Shown: positions 53,497-63,914 of the stretch, in pieces
How positions within the stretch are numbered: the stretch's first letter is position 1
How the letters are laid out: every line of letters begins with the position of its first letter
NCBI RefSeq assembly: GCF_003316845.1
Contig: NZ_QMIK01000001.1
Location: forward strand, 868,001 to 932,000
Length of the DNA stretch: 64,000 bases
Origin: Cognataquiflexum aquatile
GTDB taxonomy: Bacteria > Bacteroidota > Bacteroidia > Cytophagales > Cyclobacteriaceae
Direction: 5' to 3'
Position numbers and translations under genes: made by a program
Notes under the pieces: generated by a model
Databases searched by the model: none
What the model saw: the letters and a program-made list of their open reading frames with translations, nothing else
What the model was told of the DNA's origin: nothing

Positions 53497-54277
53497 ACAA
53501 TTCATCCCAGTTCCATTCTTCATTAATCTGGCTGATAGCGTGGTGTGCGGTCAGGTCATATTGACAAGGAACGATGGAAACGAAGTTATTGGCGATAGCC
53601 CATTCATCATTGTCTTCACCTTTGTCGAAGTTTACAAAATTGCCTGCCATCCAATAGTATTTTCTTCCATTGGGGTCAAATCTTTCAGAAAATTCTTCCT
53701 GCCATTTGGCATGTGCCTGCCGGCAGACTTTGACTCCGCGGATCGGTTCATTTCTTTTGGGTGGGAAGTTCACATTCAGGGCAACTCCCTTAGGAATGCC
53801 GTTTTCCAATACCTGTTTTGCGATTTTATAAACATAATCTTCTACATGGCTAAAATCTGCTTTGGAGGAATAATCGCACAGACTGAAGCCAATGGATGGC
53901 AACCCTTCCAAAGCTCCTTCTATCGCAGCTGACATTGTCCCTGAATACAGAACAGAAATAGAAGTATTGCTGCCGTGGTTGATCCCGCTGACTACGAGAT
54001 CCGGCTGCCGGTCTTTCATCACGTGGTGTTTTGCCAGCTTGACGCAATCCGCAGGAGTACCGGAGGATTTGTATGCAATTACATCCTCGAAAATATCTTC
54101 TTCGTAAAGTCTCAAAGTTTCACCGATGGTGATGGCGTGGCCCATTCCGGATTGGGGACTGTCAGGTGCCACCACGACTACATCCCCTAGTTTTTTCATT
54201 ACATTTACCAATACCCTGATGCCTTTGGAAGTGATTCCATCATCATTGGAAACCAAAATCAATGGTTTTTTTGACAT
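53495..54277 (-). CDS. surE: 5'/3'-nucleotidase SurE
   Basis: The 260-residue metal-dependent phosphatase removes phosphate from nucleoside monophosphates and is linked to stationary-phase survival. Active-site residues are visible: VSNDDGITSKG (Asp pair), DSPQSGMGHAIT (Ser) and SGINHGSNTS (Asn). The GTPADCVKLA motif is also present. It starts with ATG at 54277, 5 bases after the hypothetical gene at 54283, so the two form one operon. Confidence 0.96.
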   Translation of the reverse strand: MSKKPLILVSNDDGITSKGIRVLVNVMKKLGDVVVVAPDSPQSGMGHAITIGETLRLYEEDIFEDVIAYKSSGTPADCVKLAKHHVMKDRQPDLVVSGINHGSNTSISVLYSGTMSAAIEGALEGLPSIGFSLCDYSSKADFSHVEDYVYKIAKQVLENGIPKGVALNVNFPPKRNEPIRGVKVCRQAHAKWQEEFSERFDPNGRKYYWMAGNFVNFDKGEDNDEWAIANNFVSIVPCQYDLTAHHAISQINEEWNWDEL

Positions 54278-54282
54278 AAAAA

Positions 54283-54918
54283 TTATCTAATTTGATTGTA
54301 GTAAGCTGTGATTCGAAGCAGATCACCTCTCTGATCGTGGGTTAGTCTGTTTTTTCTCATGAACAATTCCACCTCATCTGACCTGTCATATAGGATGTCC
54401 AACAGTTCTTTTTTCTTTTGGGAGTACTTCTGGATTTTTTCATCCTTGAGAAAATAAAAATTAAAGGCAAGTTTATAAGCACCTGACATCGGCGGTCCCC
54501 AAATAGGATTCATGACCATCGGGGAATACATTCCCATTCCCCTGTTGTCGGTAGTGATATATTCCCTGCACAGTAAGACGATGTTATTGCCCTCGGTCAA
54601 AACCTCAAAGAAAATGGGGGTCTCATATTCACCGGTAAGGGAATAAGGCAGAGAGTAGAAAGTCCTGACTCCACCATATTGTTCATCGAAGATTTCAAAT
54701 TGGACCACACCGGAAGCACCAAAGGTTTCGATTCCGTTATTTTGGAGCTGAACAAGGTTGTTTTCCAGATCATATTTCAAAGTCCCCTGAAAAACCTGTC
54801 CGTTTGTAGTAGTGATTTGTCCTTTATGCCACATCTGTGAAGGGAATTGACCATTTTGGGCAAGTCCTGCCAGGATATTAAGAAAAAGGAAAATCAATGT
54901 CAGTTGTAAGTACCTCAT
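54283..54918 (-). CDS. Hypothetical secreted protein
   Basis: This 211-residue protein has a signal peptide (LTLIFLFLNILAGLAQ). A beta-rich body follows that opens WHKGQITTTNGQVFQGTLKY, and then a Met/Pro-rich loop (GMGMYSPMVMNPIWGPPM). The C-terminal part is helical and charged (YSQKKKELLDILYDRSDEVE). No family was recognised. It is the first gene of an operon with surE, separated by 5 bases. The start is ATG at 54918. Confidence 0.75.
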   Translation of the reverse strand: MRYLQLTLIFLFLNILAGLAQNGQFPSQMWHKGQITTTNGQVFQGTLKYDLENNLVQLQNNGIETFGASGVVQFEIFDEQYGGVRTFYSLPYSLTGEYETPIFFEVLTEGNNIVLLCREYITTDNRGMGMYSPMVMNPIWGPPMSGAYKLAFNFYFLKDEKIQKYSQKKKELLDILYDRSDEVELFMRKNRLTHDQRGDLLRITAYYNQIR

Positions 54919-55028
54919 CTCATTCAGTTGTTGGGTTCAAGTGAATAACGAATCCTAAATTGAATTGGTTGATACAATTTAAATTTTGTTCGGCAGAATA
55001 TCGAATTTCAGACCAACAAATAGATTCA

Positions 55029-56252
55029 TTATTTGACATTCTTAAGAATGGTATGCCCCATCTTATCTCGCTTGGTGGTCAGGTATTTTTCGTTGTGTGG
55101 ATTGGGCGCTATTTCAATGGGTATTTGCTCCACTATCTGAAGCCCATATCCCAAGAGACCTACTCTTTTTGTAGGGTTATTGGAGATCAGCCTGATTTTG
55201 CTCACTCCCAAATCCCGTAGAATCTGTGCACCTACTCCATAATCTCTTTTATCCATCGGCAAACCGAGTGCAAGATTGGCCTGGACAGTGTCCATACCTT
55301 GTTCCTGAAGTTTATAAGCTTTGAGTTTATTCAACAATCCAATGCCTCGCCCTTCCTGATTCATATATAACACGACTCCTTTCCCTTCTTTTTCGACCAT
55401 CTCCATGGCTTTTTGAAGCTGAGGACCGCAGTCACACCTGCAGCTTCCAAAAATATCCCCTGTAATGCAGGAGGAATGTACCCTGACCATGATGGGTTCA
55501 TCGATTGTCCATGAACCTTTGATCAAAGCAAGGTGCATGTCATCTGTATTGGTTTGTCTAAATGCTATCAGGTCAAAATCTCCCCATTTGGTCGGCAGGT
55601 CTACACCTATTTCCCTTTTGATGAGGCTTTCATTTTTCAATCTGTATGCAATCAGATCTTTGATTGAAACCAGTTTGAGGCTGAATCTCTTGGCTACTTC
55701 AACGAGGTCGGGCAATCTTGCCATGGTTCCATCCTCATTCATGATTTCGACGAGAACTCCCGCAGGGGACAAACCTGCAAGTCTTGCAAAATCAATTGCA
55801 GCCTCAGTATGACCTGACCTTCTGAGGACACCTCCCCTTTTGGCTTTCAAAGGAAAAATATGTCCGGGCTTGCCCAATTCATCTGGATGAATGCTGTCAT
55901 CAATCAAGGCACGGATGGTTTTGGCACGGTCGCTTGCCGAAATCCCGGTGGTGCAGCCATGACCAATCAGGTCAACAGATACGGTAAAGGGAGTTTCAAA
56001 TGCAGCTGTATTATTGCCTACCATAAGTTGCAACCCCAATTGGTCACACCTGTCTTCTATCAATGGCGCACAAATCAGACCCCTTCCGTGTGTAGCCATA
56101 AAATTGATGATTTCGGGAGTTACTTTTTCTGCTGCGCAAATAAAATCCCCTTCATTTTCCCTGTCTTCATCATCTACAACAATGATAACCTCCCCATTTT
56201 TTATTGCTTTTACCGCCTCCTCTATTGGATCGAGTTGAATTGAATTTGACAT
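55029..56252 (-). CDS. ribBA: Bifunctional DHBP synthase/GTP cyclohydrolase II
   Basis: This 407-residue fusion supplies both precursors of riboflavin. The N-terminal half (RibB) has [19 protein letters not shown] and [22 protein letters not shown]. The C-terminal half (RibA) has the zinc motif [12 protein letters not shown] and the catalytic [11 protein letters not shown]. Length is normal for RibBA. ATG at 56252 was chosen. The frame continues upstream to a TTG at 56351, but that start would overlap dnaG, and [17 protein letters not shown] is the usual RibBA opening. No FMN riboswitch was seen upstream. Confidence 0.95.
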   Translation of the reverse strand: MSNSIQLDPIEEAVKAIKNGEVIIVVDDEDRENEGDFICAAEKVTPEIINFMATHGRGLICAPLIEDRCDQLGLQLMVGNNTAAFETPFTVSVDLIGHGCTTGISASDRAKTIRALIDDSIHPDELGKPGHIFPLKAKRGGVLRRSGHTEAAIDFARLAGLSPAGVLVEIMNEDGTMARLPDLVEVAKRFSLKLVSIKDLIAYRLKNESLIKREIGVDLPTKWGDFDLIAFRQTNTDDMHLALIKGSWTIDEPIMVRVHSSCITGDIFGSCRCDCGPQLQKAMEMVEKEGKGVVLYMNQEGRGIGLLNKLKAYKLQEQGMDTVQANLALGLPMDKRDYGVGAQILRDLGVSKIRLISNNPTKRVGLLGYGLQIVEQIPIEIAPNPHNEKYLTTKRDKMGHTILKNVK

Positions 56253-56337
56253 GGTTGATTTTTGAATTCTATAAAATTTGATGGCAAAATTAGTACCCTT
56301 TGCTTTACGAAACAGGATTTCACCAATTAAAGTTTGG

Positions 56338-58275
56338 CTAATAACTGACAACGATACCTAATTGCCTGTCTATTTCTACCTGAAATTTTTTAAGTTCCAT
56401 GTAGACTTCGATCCTTTGACTGATCACTCCAACGTCCAATTTCTCCTCATCAGCCTCTTTGATTTTATGTTTTGCCTCTTCCAGCAATTTTTTGATCACT
56501 TTTTTCTTTAAATGCAAAACATTGTCATATACGGTCTTGGCCAAATCATCCGCTTCATGATGGGTAAAAATCTGAAATCTTGTTTCCCAAAGGGTAGAAA
56601 GTTCATACTTTCTTGTGATCAAATGGATGACTTCATTTTTGACCTCATGGTCCCCAAAATTCAAAAAATATTCGGGTTGGGGAAGAACACCTTCAGCCAA
56701 TGCATTTTTATAAATAGATAAAATTTTATTGAAAACAGCAGTCTCAAAGGTAAGTTCTGAAGTTTCCTGTAATAAATATTCACAAACCCTTGTCTCCTCG
56801 GAAACCATCTCAAATCCATAACTGACCAGAAGCCGCATCATCTCTCTTTCCTGGATATAGATAAGTGAAGAGGAAGAAGCAGGAGTTTCCTTGGTAGGGA
56901 GAAGGTCTTCAAAATTGGTTTCAGTCTCCGCTTCCCTTTGTTCGCGAAAGTATTTTTCTTTCTCAGTCTTTAAATAAATCTTGTTCAGCTCTGTCTGTAT
57001 GATATCTTCATCGATGTCGAGAAGATTTGCAGACTGTTTGATATAGACTGACCTGATGATGGGGTCGGGAATTTTCCCCAAGCTGCTTACCACCTGACGG
57101 ATGAGGTCGGCCTGCTTGATCGGATCTTTGGCAGCTTCTTCAGCATAAAGGCCGATTTTAAAAGCGATAAAATCCTGCGCTTTTTCTTCTAAGTATTCCT
57201 TGAAGGCAAGTGAACCGACTTTCCTGGAATAACTGTCGGGGTCTTCACCTGGTGGAAATACAACCGCTTTTACATTAAGCCCTCCTTCCAGGATCATATC
57301 AATTCCCCTAAGAGATGCTTTGATTCCGGCAGCATCACCATCGTACAAAACGGTGATGTTGTCCGTGAAGCGTTTGATGAGTTGGATCTGATTTTCGGTG
57401 AGGGAAGTTCCTGAAGAGGCAACAACGTTTTCTATACCGGCGAGATGCATGGAAACCACATCAGTATATCCTTCGACGAGGTAGCAGTTTGCTTTTTCCC
57501 TGATTGACTTTTTTGCCTGAAAAATACCATAGAGGATATCACTTTTGTGGTAAACCTCTGTTTCAGGGGAATTAATGTATTTGGGTTGTTTTTTTTCCTG
57601 GGTCAGAATTCTGGCGCCAAATCCAATGGGTTTTCCACCCAGATTATGGATAGTGAAAGTGACTCTTCCTCTAAACCTGTCATAAAGCCTTTCTGCTTCA
57701 CCTTCTTTTTGAAGAATCAAACCTGCCTTCAATAAAATTTCTTCAGAATGTCCGGCTTGCTTTGCGGCTTTGAGAAGATGGTCCCAACCATCCAGCGCAT
57801 AGCCCAAATCAAACTTTTCGATGATCGAGGGGTTAAATCCCCTTTCTTTGAAATAACTCAATCCGATCGCTTTGCCTTCTTCCGTTTGGAGGTTTTGTAC
57901 AAAAAAATCCTTGGCAAAATTCAGAACTATATAAAGACTTTCTTTTTCATTATATGCCTGAACAGCCTCAGGTGTGGCTTGCTTGTCTTCTTCTATTTCG
58001 ATCCCATACTTCTGTGCCAATTGTCTGATGGCCTCATTGAAACCGATGCCTTCGATATCCATCACAAACTGGATGGGATCACCGGCTTTGCCGCAGCCAA
58101 AACATTTATATATCTGCTTGGCGGGGGAAACAGAAAATGATGGAGTACTTTCATTGTGAAAAGGACAGCAAGCCCAAAGGTTCTGCCCTTTCTTTTTCAA
58201 AGGCACATAATCATTGACCACCTCCTCGATGTCCACCCTTTCTCTGACCTTGTCTGTGGTATTTCTGCTGATCAC
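56338..58275 (-). CDS. dnaG: DNA primase
   Basis: The 645-residue primase makes RNA primers at the replication fork. The N-terminal CHC2 zinc finger is seen in [12 protein letters not shown] and [11 protein letters not shown]. The TOPRIM core has [13 protein letters not shown] and [12 protein letters not shown] helicase-binding C-terminal helical region follows. The start is GTG at 58275: an in-frame TAG lies three codons upstream and no ATG precedes the zinc finger at a suitable place. It precedes ribBA, with 85 bases between, on the same strand. Confidence 0.95.
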   Translation of the reverse strand: MISRNTTDKVRERVDIEEVVNDYVPLKKKGQNLWACCPFHNESTPSFSVSPAKQIYKCFGCGKAGDPIQFVMDIEGIGFNEAIRQLAQKYGIEIEEDKQATPEAVQAYNEKESLYIVLNFAKDFFVQNLQTEEGKAIGLSYFKERGFNPSIIEKFDLGYALDGWDHLLKAAKQAGHSEEILLKAGLILQKEGEAERLYDRFRGRVTFTIHNLGGKPIGFGARILTQEKKQPKYINSPETEVYHKSDILYGIFQAKKSIREKANCYLVEGYTDVVSMHLAGIENVVASSGTSLTENQIQLIKRFTDNITVLYDGDAAGIKASLRGIDMILEGGLNVKAVVFPPGEDPDSYSRKVGSLAFKEYLEEKAQDFIAFKIGLYAEEAAKDPIKQADLIRQVVSSLGKIPDPIIRSVYIKQSANLLDIDEDIIQTELNKIYLKTEKEKYFREQREAETETNFEDLLPTKETPASSSSLIYIQEREMMRLLVSYGFEMVSEETRVCEYLLQETSELTFETAVFNKILSIYKNALAEGVLPQPEYFLNFGDHEVKNEVIHLITRKYELSTLWETRFQIFTHHEADDLAKTVYDNVLHLKKKVIKKLLEEAKHKIKEADEEKLDVGVISQRIEVYMELKKFQVEIDRQLGIVVSY

Positions 58276-58463
58276 TTTTTTCTAAATTTTTGGGATCCAA
58301 AGATAAAAAGTATTCCATCAATAAATAGGAAGGATCCAATACGAAACTTATTGAGGTGGAAGAAAGTTAAGCAAATTGAAACATTTAATGTTTTCAACAC
58401 CACATAGGTTTTTCAATTCCTATAATTATAGCCTATTTTGCAGACGGGTTTACCTAATCAACA

Positions 58464-59555
58464 ATGAACATAGAAAAAAGCGAAATTTTAAAAGCACTTT
58501 CCAAAGTCCAAGATCCAGATTTGAAAAAGGATTTGGTCACATTGGGAATGATTCAAAACCTGGTTGTAGAGGGAAAGAAAATCAGTTTTAAGGTTGTCCT
58601 CACCACACCGGCCTGCCCACTCAAAGAAGTCATCAAAAATAATTGCATAGAAGTCTTAGAGGAGACATTTGGAAGAGAGATTGATCTGGATATTCACATG
58701 ACATCCAATGTGACAAGCAGTCGAACCAATGCTCCTTTGCTTCCCCAAGTCAAAAACATTATCGCCATTGCCTCAGGAAAAGGCGGTGTCGGTAAATCCA
58801 CCACGGCCTCAAATCTCGCCGTGGCACTTGCCAAAATGGGAGCCAAGGTCGGATTGATAGATGCTGACATATCCGGTCCTTCCATCCCGATCATGTTCAA
58901 TGTGGAAGCCGAACAACCTTCTGTAAAACAAGTGGATGGAAAGAATATCATCATGCCGATAGAACAATATGGTGTGAAATTGATGTCCATAGGATTCTTG
59001 ACACCGGCTGATTCAGCAGTGGTATGGAGAGGCCCGATGGCAAGTTCTGCCTTGAAGCAATTTATCGGAGATGTGGAATGGGGAGAGTTGGATTATCTAC
59101 TCATCGACCTTCCTCCCGGTACTTCTGACATCCACTTGACCATGGTACAGACTGTACCTGTGACAGGTGTTGTGATCGTGACTACTCCACAAAAAGTGGC
59201 TTTGGGCGACGCAACCAAAGGATTGACCATGTTCAGACAGCCCCAAATAAATGTACCCATCTTAGGTGTTGTGGAAAATATGGCTTATTTTTCGCCAGAG
59301 GAGTTGCCGGAAAACAAGTACTATCTGTTTGGAAAAGAAGGTGGAAAGAGACTTGCAGAGAGATTTGACGTTCCACTTCTTGGGGAAATTCCCATAGTCC
59401 AAAGTATAAGAGAAAGCGGCGATTCGGGATTTCCTGCCGTATTGAAATCAGGAATTACCGAAAAAGCGTTCTCAGCATTGGCAGAGGCAGTAGCCAGACA
59501 GATTGCCATCCGTAACGCGGAAAAAAATAAAACTGAAGTTGTACAAGTAAATTGA
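58464..59555 (+). CDS. apbC: Mrp/NBP35-family iron-sulfur carrier ATPase (ApbC)
   Basis: This 363-residue protein has an N-terminal MIP18/DUF59 domain (LKALSKVQDPDLKKDLVTLG) and a deviant Walker A ATPase (IASGKGGVGKSTTASNLA, LIDADISGPSIP, LIDLPPGTSDIHLT). Its role is to carry Fe-S clusters to target proteins. The CxxC seen near the C-terminus of E. coli ApbC is absent; the region reads AYFSPEELPENKYYLFG, which appears usual for this phylum. It is followed 8 bases later by a NifU-type scaffold gene. Confidence 0.93.
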   Translation: MNIEKSEILKALSKVQDPDLKKDLVTLGMIQNLVVEGKKISFKVVLTTPACPLKEVIKNNCIEVLEETFGREIDLDIHMTSNVTSSRTNAPLLPQVKNIIAIASGKGGVGKSTTASNLAVALAKMGAKVGLIDADISGPSIPIMFNVEAEQPSVKQVDGKNIIMPIEQYGVKLMSIGFLTPADSAVVWRGPMASSALKQFIGDVEWGELDYLLIDLPPGTSDIHLTMVQTVPVTGVVIVTTPQKVALGDATKGLTMFRQPQINVPILGVVENMAYFSPEELPENKYYLFGKEGGKRLAERFDVPLLGEIPIVQSIRESGDSGFPAVLKSGITEKAFSALAEAVARQIAIRNAEKNKTEVVQVN

Positions 59556-59563
59556 AAAAATAA

Positions 59564-59812
59564 ATGAGTTTCCCCTTAAGTGAAAGAATTGAAGCAGCAT
59601 TGGACAGCATCAGGCCCTATTTGGAGGCTGATGGAGGAAATGTCAGAGTAGTGGAAGTTACCGATGATTTTATATTAAGATTAGAATTAACAGGAACCTG
59701 CAGTTCCTGCCCGATGTCAACAATGACCCTCAAAGCCGGTGTGGAAGAAGCAATCAAAAGAGCAGTTCCAGAAATCATCAAAGTAGAAGCTGTCAATGTT
59801 TTAGTTGCTTAA
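59564..59812 (+). CDS. NifU-type iron-sulfur scaffold protein
   Basis: This 82-residue protein matches the C-terminal NifU domain. RPYLEADGGNVRVVEV comes first, followed by the cluster-binding CSSCPMSTMTLKAGVEEAIKR with its CxxC. Such short proteins assemble or transfer [4Fe-4S] clusters. It lies 8 bases after apbC in the same direction, so the two form an iron-sulfur operon. The metalloprotease gene begins 10 bases after its stop and may share the transcript. Confidence 0.93.
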   Translation: MSFPLSERIEAALDSIRPYLEADGGNVRVVEVTDDFILRLELTGTCSSCPMSTMTLKAGVEEAIKRAVPEIIKVEAVNVLVA

Positions 59813-59822
59813 TTTAACTCGG

Positions 59823-62800
59823 ATGAAAATAAAGTCCTTTGGCAAAAGAATAGGGTCTGCTTTATTCTTTTTATTATCCTTTACAAGCTTCGAAATTGGA
59901 GCACAGAATTTTTTTGGACAACCCTATCAGCATGTTCATAACGAAAAATGCGCCCACGTCCTGATGGAAAAAATGCAGGAGGATAAGATGGGTGTTTATG
60001 GCAGCAAAGAGTTTTTTGAATCTTGGATTACAAAAGAAATAAGCCAAAAGAAAAAGAATTTTAATCCCCAACAAAGGACGCAGGCAGAACGAAGGGTAAT
60101 TCCCGTTGTAGTGCACGTTCTCCACAACGGAACCCCGGAAGGCATCGGTGCCAATATCCCGTTTTCCCAGATTCAATCTCAAATCCGGATATTGAACGAG
60201 GATTTTAGAAGACTAAATGCGGATACTACATTGACTCCTGCAGAATTCCTTGGAGTCGTAGCAGATGCAAACGTGGAATTTGTATTGGCAAAGCAAGATC
60301 CAAATGGACTGCCAACAAACGGCGTAGTGAGGGTACAAGGTCCTAAGACTATTTACAATCCCAATAGCCCAAGTGATGTAGAATTGATCGGCCAAACCTC
60401 CCTTTGGGCACCGGAGGATTACCTCAATATATGGGTCGTAACTCTGGTATCGCCCTTTATCGGCTATGCATCCTTTCCTGTTTCCGATTTACCGGGACTC
60501 AACTTTCCTCCAAATTCAAGAGAAACAGACGGGGTTACCATAGACTACAGGTATTTCGGTCAAGGTGACAATGCTGTGTCCGGTTCAAAAGGACGGACCA
60601 CAACCCATGAGGTGGGACACTTCCTTGGATTGCGACATATTTGGGGAGATGGAGATTGTTCTGTGGATGACTTTGTGTTAGATACACCCCTCCAAAGTGG
60701 CTCAAATAATGCCTGTAGAACGGATAGTCCAAGAATTTCATGCAATACAAGAGATCTTGTTGAAAATTATATGGACTATACCCCTGATGCTTGTATGAAC
60801 AATTTCACGTTTGGACAAGTAGAAAGGATGGATGTGGTATTGGCACAAAGTCCAAGAAGGGCTTCTTTGGTCAATGGAAAAGGAACCATAGCACCAGAGC
60901 TTTTTTCTGTTGACCTTGCCATGCTAAGAATTAATGAACCACAAAACCTGGTTTGTGAATTGAATATCACACCTTCACTCGCTATTCTGAACCGGGGAAT
61001 AAATGTGGTCACCGCAGCAAGAATCGAAATCAGAAACAACGGTTCTCTGATACAAACCAAAACTTTCAGCCTAAACTTAAAGACAGGTGAAGAGACTACT
61101 GTAAGTTTTGACCCATTCAATTTAAACCCGACCACAAATAATTTTGTAGCAACCATCACCCAGGTAAACGGAGCTACTGACCAAAACCCATCTAACAATT
61201 CCCTAAGCTCAAACCCAAGCTTACAACCTGTCATTCCTTTGCCTTATGCTTTCCAGTTCAATGAAATCGGGACAAATTGGGTAATCAACAATCCTGATAA
61301 CCTGACTACATGGGAAAAAACACAAGTCGTTCTTGACGGACAAAGCCAAGATGCCCTGTTTATCAGAAACTATGAATATGAAGCATTTGGGGAATTGGAT
61401 TATTTTATCTCTCCACGGTTAGACCTAAGCACTTACCAAAATGCCCAGTTGACATTCAATATGGCATATGGGCCATTTAATAATAATTCATTTGGGGATT
61501 ATTTATTGGTGGCTATTTCTACAGATTGCGGCAATACATTTGATATTATTGAAGCTCCTTACGAGAAAGATTATGTTTTTCTCCGTACTTCCACACCGAC
61601 ACTTGATGAATTTATCCCAACCAGTGCTTCTCAGTTCAGAAGAGAGATAGTCAACCTGAGCCAATATTCAGGAATGGAAAATGTCCGCATAGCATTTATT
61701 GCCCGCAACGGATTTGGAAACAACCTTTATATCAAAGACATCGAAATCCTAACAGCGGAAACCTATAAATACGACCTGAAGCTCACTGAATTGATCACAC
61801 CGTCAGCCATTGGTGCAAACAACCATGAAAATGAAGTAATCTCCGTATCCAATACAGGAAATCTGCCTATTTCAGGTTTTATTTTTAGGAGGACTTCAGG
61901 TAGTTCCAATCAGGCTTTCATAGCCAGAGCAGACCCACTCGCTGCGGGTGAATCTGCCAATATCAATCTTCCAAAATCAACTTCATTGGGCATTAACACA
62001 TTGGGATACACCATCTCATTTCCAAACTTTGACCAAAACGAAAGGGAAATCATTGATTTGAGAAGGTTTGTCTACATGGACACTGAAAAAACAAGGGCTC
62101 CGTTTAGACAAAATTTTAACGGAACTTCCACATTAGGACCATGGATTACCATCAATCCTGAAAATCAGCTTCCTGCATGGAATATCATTCCTTTACAATC
62201 AGGGACTATTGGAAGTAATGTAAGCAAAGTTCAAATCACGCCTACGGAAAACAGTTTTTGGTTAGGTTCTCCTATTTTGGATCTCTCCATCAGTCCCCAA
62301 GCAAGTGTTTTCTTTGACCGTGCCGCCGGGATACTTAACCCCAATACCGTATTTAAAGTATTGGCAAGCGACAATGGCGGCGATACCTATACGGAAGTTT
62401 ACAGGAAAACCGGGGCAGAAATCACCACCGTGCAGGCTGCAAATGCCAATCCTAACAATGCCTCTGAGTTTGTAAGGGATTTTGTGGATCTGACTGCATT
62501 TGCGGGTACAAATAAGAAAAATTCAAGGATTGCATTTGTACTTGAAAACAGTGATGAGGAAAACAGTTCTGTTTACCTTGACAATATTGAACTCTTCATT
62601 TCGGCAAACCCAGAACCGGTGATTCCGAATGTTGGGGAGATTTCTTTATATCCAAATCCTGCAGTAGAATATTTCAATGTTGCTTTCAATTTCCAGTCCT
62701 ATGAAGCAGTCAATATCCAGATTTATTCTTCAACAGGAGCCTTGATACACAATGTTGATTATCCAAATACCCTTAACCAGACTTATACTTTCGCATCTGA

Positions 62801-62879
62801 ACAATTTTCAAAAGGTTTGTTTATCCTCAAAATCACCAGCAAATCTGTAAGCGAAACGAGAAAATTATTCATCCAATAA
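59823..62879 (+). CDS. Secreted M43 (pappalysin-type) metalloprotease with T9SS sorting domain
   Basis: This 1018-residue protein has a signal peptide (SALFFLLSFTSFEIGAQ) and a propeptide. The zinc site is HEVGHFLGLRHIWG (HExxHxxGxxH), and the Met-turn region is ENYMDYTPDACMN. Large beta domains follow, including DYFISPRLDLSTYQ-type jelly-roll modules and CARDB-like repeats. The C-terminus ISLYPNPAVEYFNV to SKGLFILKITS is a type A T9SS sorting domain, so the protein is exported through the type IX system and anchored or released at the surface. ATG at 59823 was chosen over a TTG at 59805. Confidence 0.94.
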   Translation: MKIKSFGKRIGSALFFLLSFTSFEIGAQNFFGQPYQHVHNEKCAHVLMEKMQEDKMGVYGSKEFFESWITKEISQKKKNFNPQQRTQAERRVIPVVVHVLHNGTPEGIGANIPFSQIQSQIRILNEDFRRLNADTTLTPAEFLGVVADANVEFVLAKQDPNGLPTNGVVRVQGPKTIYNPNSPSDVELIGQTSLWAPEDYLNIWVVTLVSPFIGYASFPVSDLPGLNFPPNSRETDGVTIDYRYFGQGDNAVSGSKGRTTTHEVGHFLGLRHIWGDGDCSVDDFVLDTPLQSGSNNACRTDSPRISCNTRDLVENYMDYTPDACMNNFTFGQVERMDVVLAQSPRRASLVNGKGTIAPELFSVDLAMLRINEPQNLVCELNITPSLAILNRGINVVTAARIEIRNNGSLIQTKTFSLNLKTGEETTVSFDPFNLNPTTNNFVATITQVNGATDQNPSNNSLSSNPSLQPVIPLPYAFQFNEIGTNWVINNPDNLTTWEKTQVVLDGQSQDALFIRNYEYEAFGELDYFISPRLDLSTYQNAQLTFNMAYGPFNNNSFGDYLLVAISTDCGNTFDIIEAPYEKDYVFLRTSTPTLDEFIPTSASQFRREIVNLSQYSGMENVRIAFIARNGFGNNLYIKDIEILTAETYKYDLKLTELITPSAIGANNHENEVISVSNTGNLPISGFIFRRTSGSSNQAFIARADPLAAGESANINLPKSTSLGINTLGYTISFPNFDQNEREIIDLRRFVYMDTEKTRAPFRQNFNGTSTLGPWITINPENQLPAWNIIPLQSGTIGSNVSKVQITPTENSFWLGSPILDLSISPQASVFFDRAAGILNPNTVFKVLASDNGGDTYTEVYRKTGAEITTVQAANANPNNASEFVRDFVDLTAFAGTNKKNSRIAFVLENSDEENSSVYLDNIELFISANPEPVIPNVGEISLYPNPAVEYFNVAFNFQSYEAVNIQIYSSTGALIHNVDYPNTLNQTYTFASEQFSKGLFILKITSKSVSETRKLFIQ

Positions 62880-62995
62880 TATGACTATCAAAGGAATAAG
62901 ATAATTTGGGAAGGGTAATCCAAAAACTTAAAACGAAAACCCAATTTTTATAACATTGGAAAAAATTGTTTCATAAAAAGAGATCGGAAGGTAAG

Positions 62996-63032
62996 AAGTC
63001 GAAAATCCTGTTTTTAGGAGTTCGACTTTTTT
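62996..63032 (+). terminator. Intrinsic terminator after the M43 protease gene
   Basis: An outer 8-bp stem (62996-63003 with 63021-63028) encloses a smaller TCCT/AGGA hairpin and is followed by TTTTTTC. It sits about 120 bases past the protease stop. Confidence 0.7.
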
Positions 63033-63137
63033 CTTGGGATTTGATTTTCGATAAAATGTCAATTTGATGATATTTGTTCTTTGGAAAACAAATATAATTT
63101 TACCTTTATACGTTAGCTTTCAGAATACAGCGCACCC

Positions 63138-63914
63138 ATGGGGAATACAAAAGAATCGATAAAAAAAATAGCCATCCACCTCGGTTTGGTGTTTCTAACC
63201 GTTACCGTGCTTTCTTTCATTTTTCTTAAGATTTATCTTCCATCTTATACCAACCATGGTCAGACAGTGACTGTTCCAAATCTTGAAGGTTATGGCGTAG
63301 AAGAGCTTGAAGATTTTCTTTCAGAAAGAGATCTTTCATATGAAGTAAATATTGACAGCGGATTCAATGCTGAAGCCAAACCATTTGCAGTACTCAAGCA
63401 AAATCCAAAACCTGACAGTAAAGTAAAAAGGGGAAGAAAAATCTATGTCACTCTGAATGCCCGAACTGCACCTTTGATTAAAATGCCTAACCTTGTAAAC
63501 AGTCCTTTAAAAAATGCTCAGGAAATATTGGGAAATATAGGATTGGTCCGAGGTGAGATTATCTACGTTCCGGATATCGGAGACAACGTGGTTTTGGAAC
63601 AAAAATACAGAGGAAGAAATATCTCTGAAGGATTTGAAATCCCAAAAGGGTCTCAGGTCGACCTTGTGGTGGGCGATGGCTTAGGAAACCAAACACTTGA
63701 AGTTCCTTCTTTGACAGGATTGGATGAAATAGATGCGGAATTTCTGATCATTGGTTCAGGATTGAGAATGGGAAATATTGACTATGTCCAAACTGACAGT
63801 GTTGCGTCAGGGATCATCATCAAGCAAATGCCTCCGGCAGGGGCTTCGGTTAAGACCGGTGAACAAATCCATGTTTGGATTTCTGAGAACAAGAAAAGTG
63901 GAAACAACTTTTAA
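63138..63914 (+). CDS. PASTA domain-containing membrane protein
   Basis: This 258-residue protein has one N-terminal membrane helix (IAIHLGLVFLTVTVLSFIFL) and three PASTA repeats in the periplasm, starting near VTVPNLEGYGVEEL, IKMPNLVNSPLKNAQ and LEVPSLTGLDEIDAE. PASTA domains bind peptidoglycan or muropeptides, usually attached to Ser/Thr kinases or penicillin-binding proteins. Here neither partner domain is present, so it is a stand-alone wall sensor or scaffold. The next gene begins directly after its stop, implying one operon. The start is ATG at 63138. Confidence 0.9.
   Translation: MGNTKESIKKIAIHLGLVFLTVTVLSFIFLKIYLPSYTNHGQTVTVPNLEGYGVEELEDFLSERDLSYEVNIDSGFNAEAKPFAVLKQNPKPDSKVKRGRKIYVTLNARTAPLIKMPNLVNSPLKNAQEILGNIGLVRGEIIYVPDIGDNVVLEQKYRGRNISEGFEIPKGSQVDLVVGDGLGNQTLEVPSLTGLDEIDAEFLIIGSGLRMGNIDYVQTDSVASGIIIKQMPPAGASVKTGEQIHVWISENKKSGNNF

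Noticed and set aside
56253-56337. FMN riboswitch ahead of ribBA
   Set aside because: Only 85 bases separate ribBA from dnaG, and none of the conserved RFN elements could be placed.
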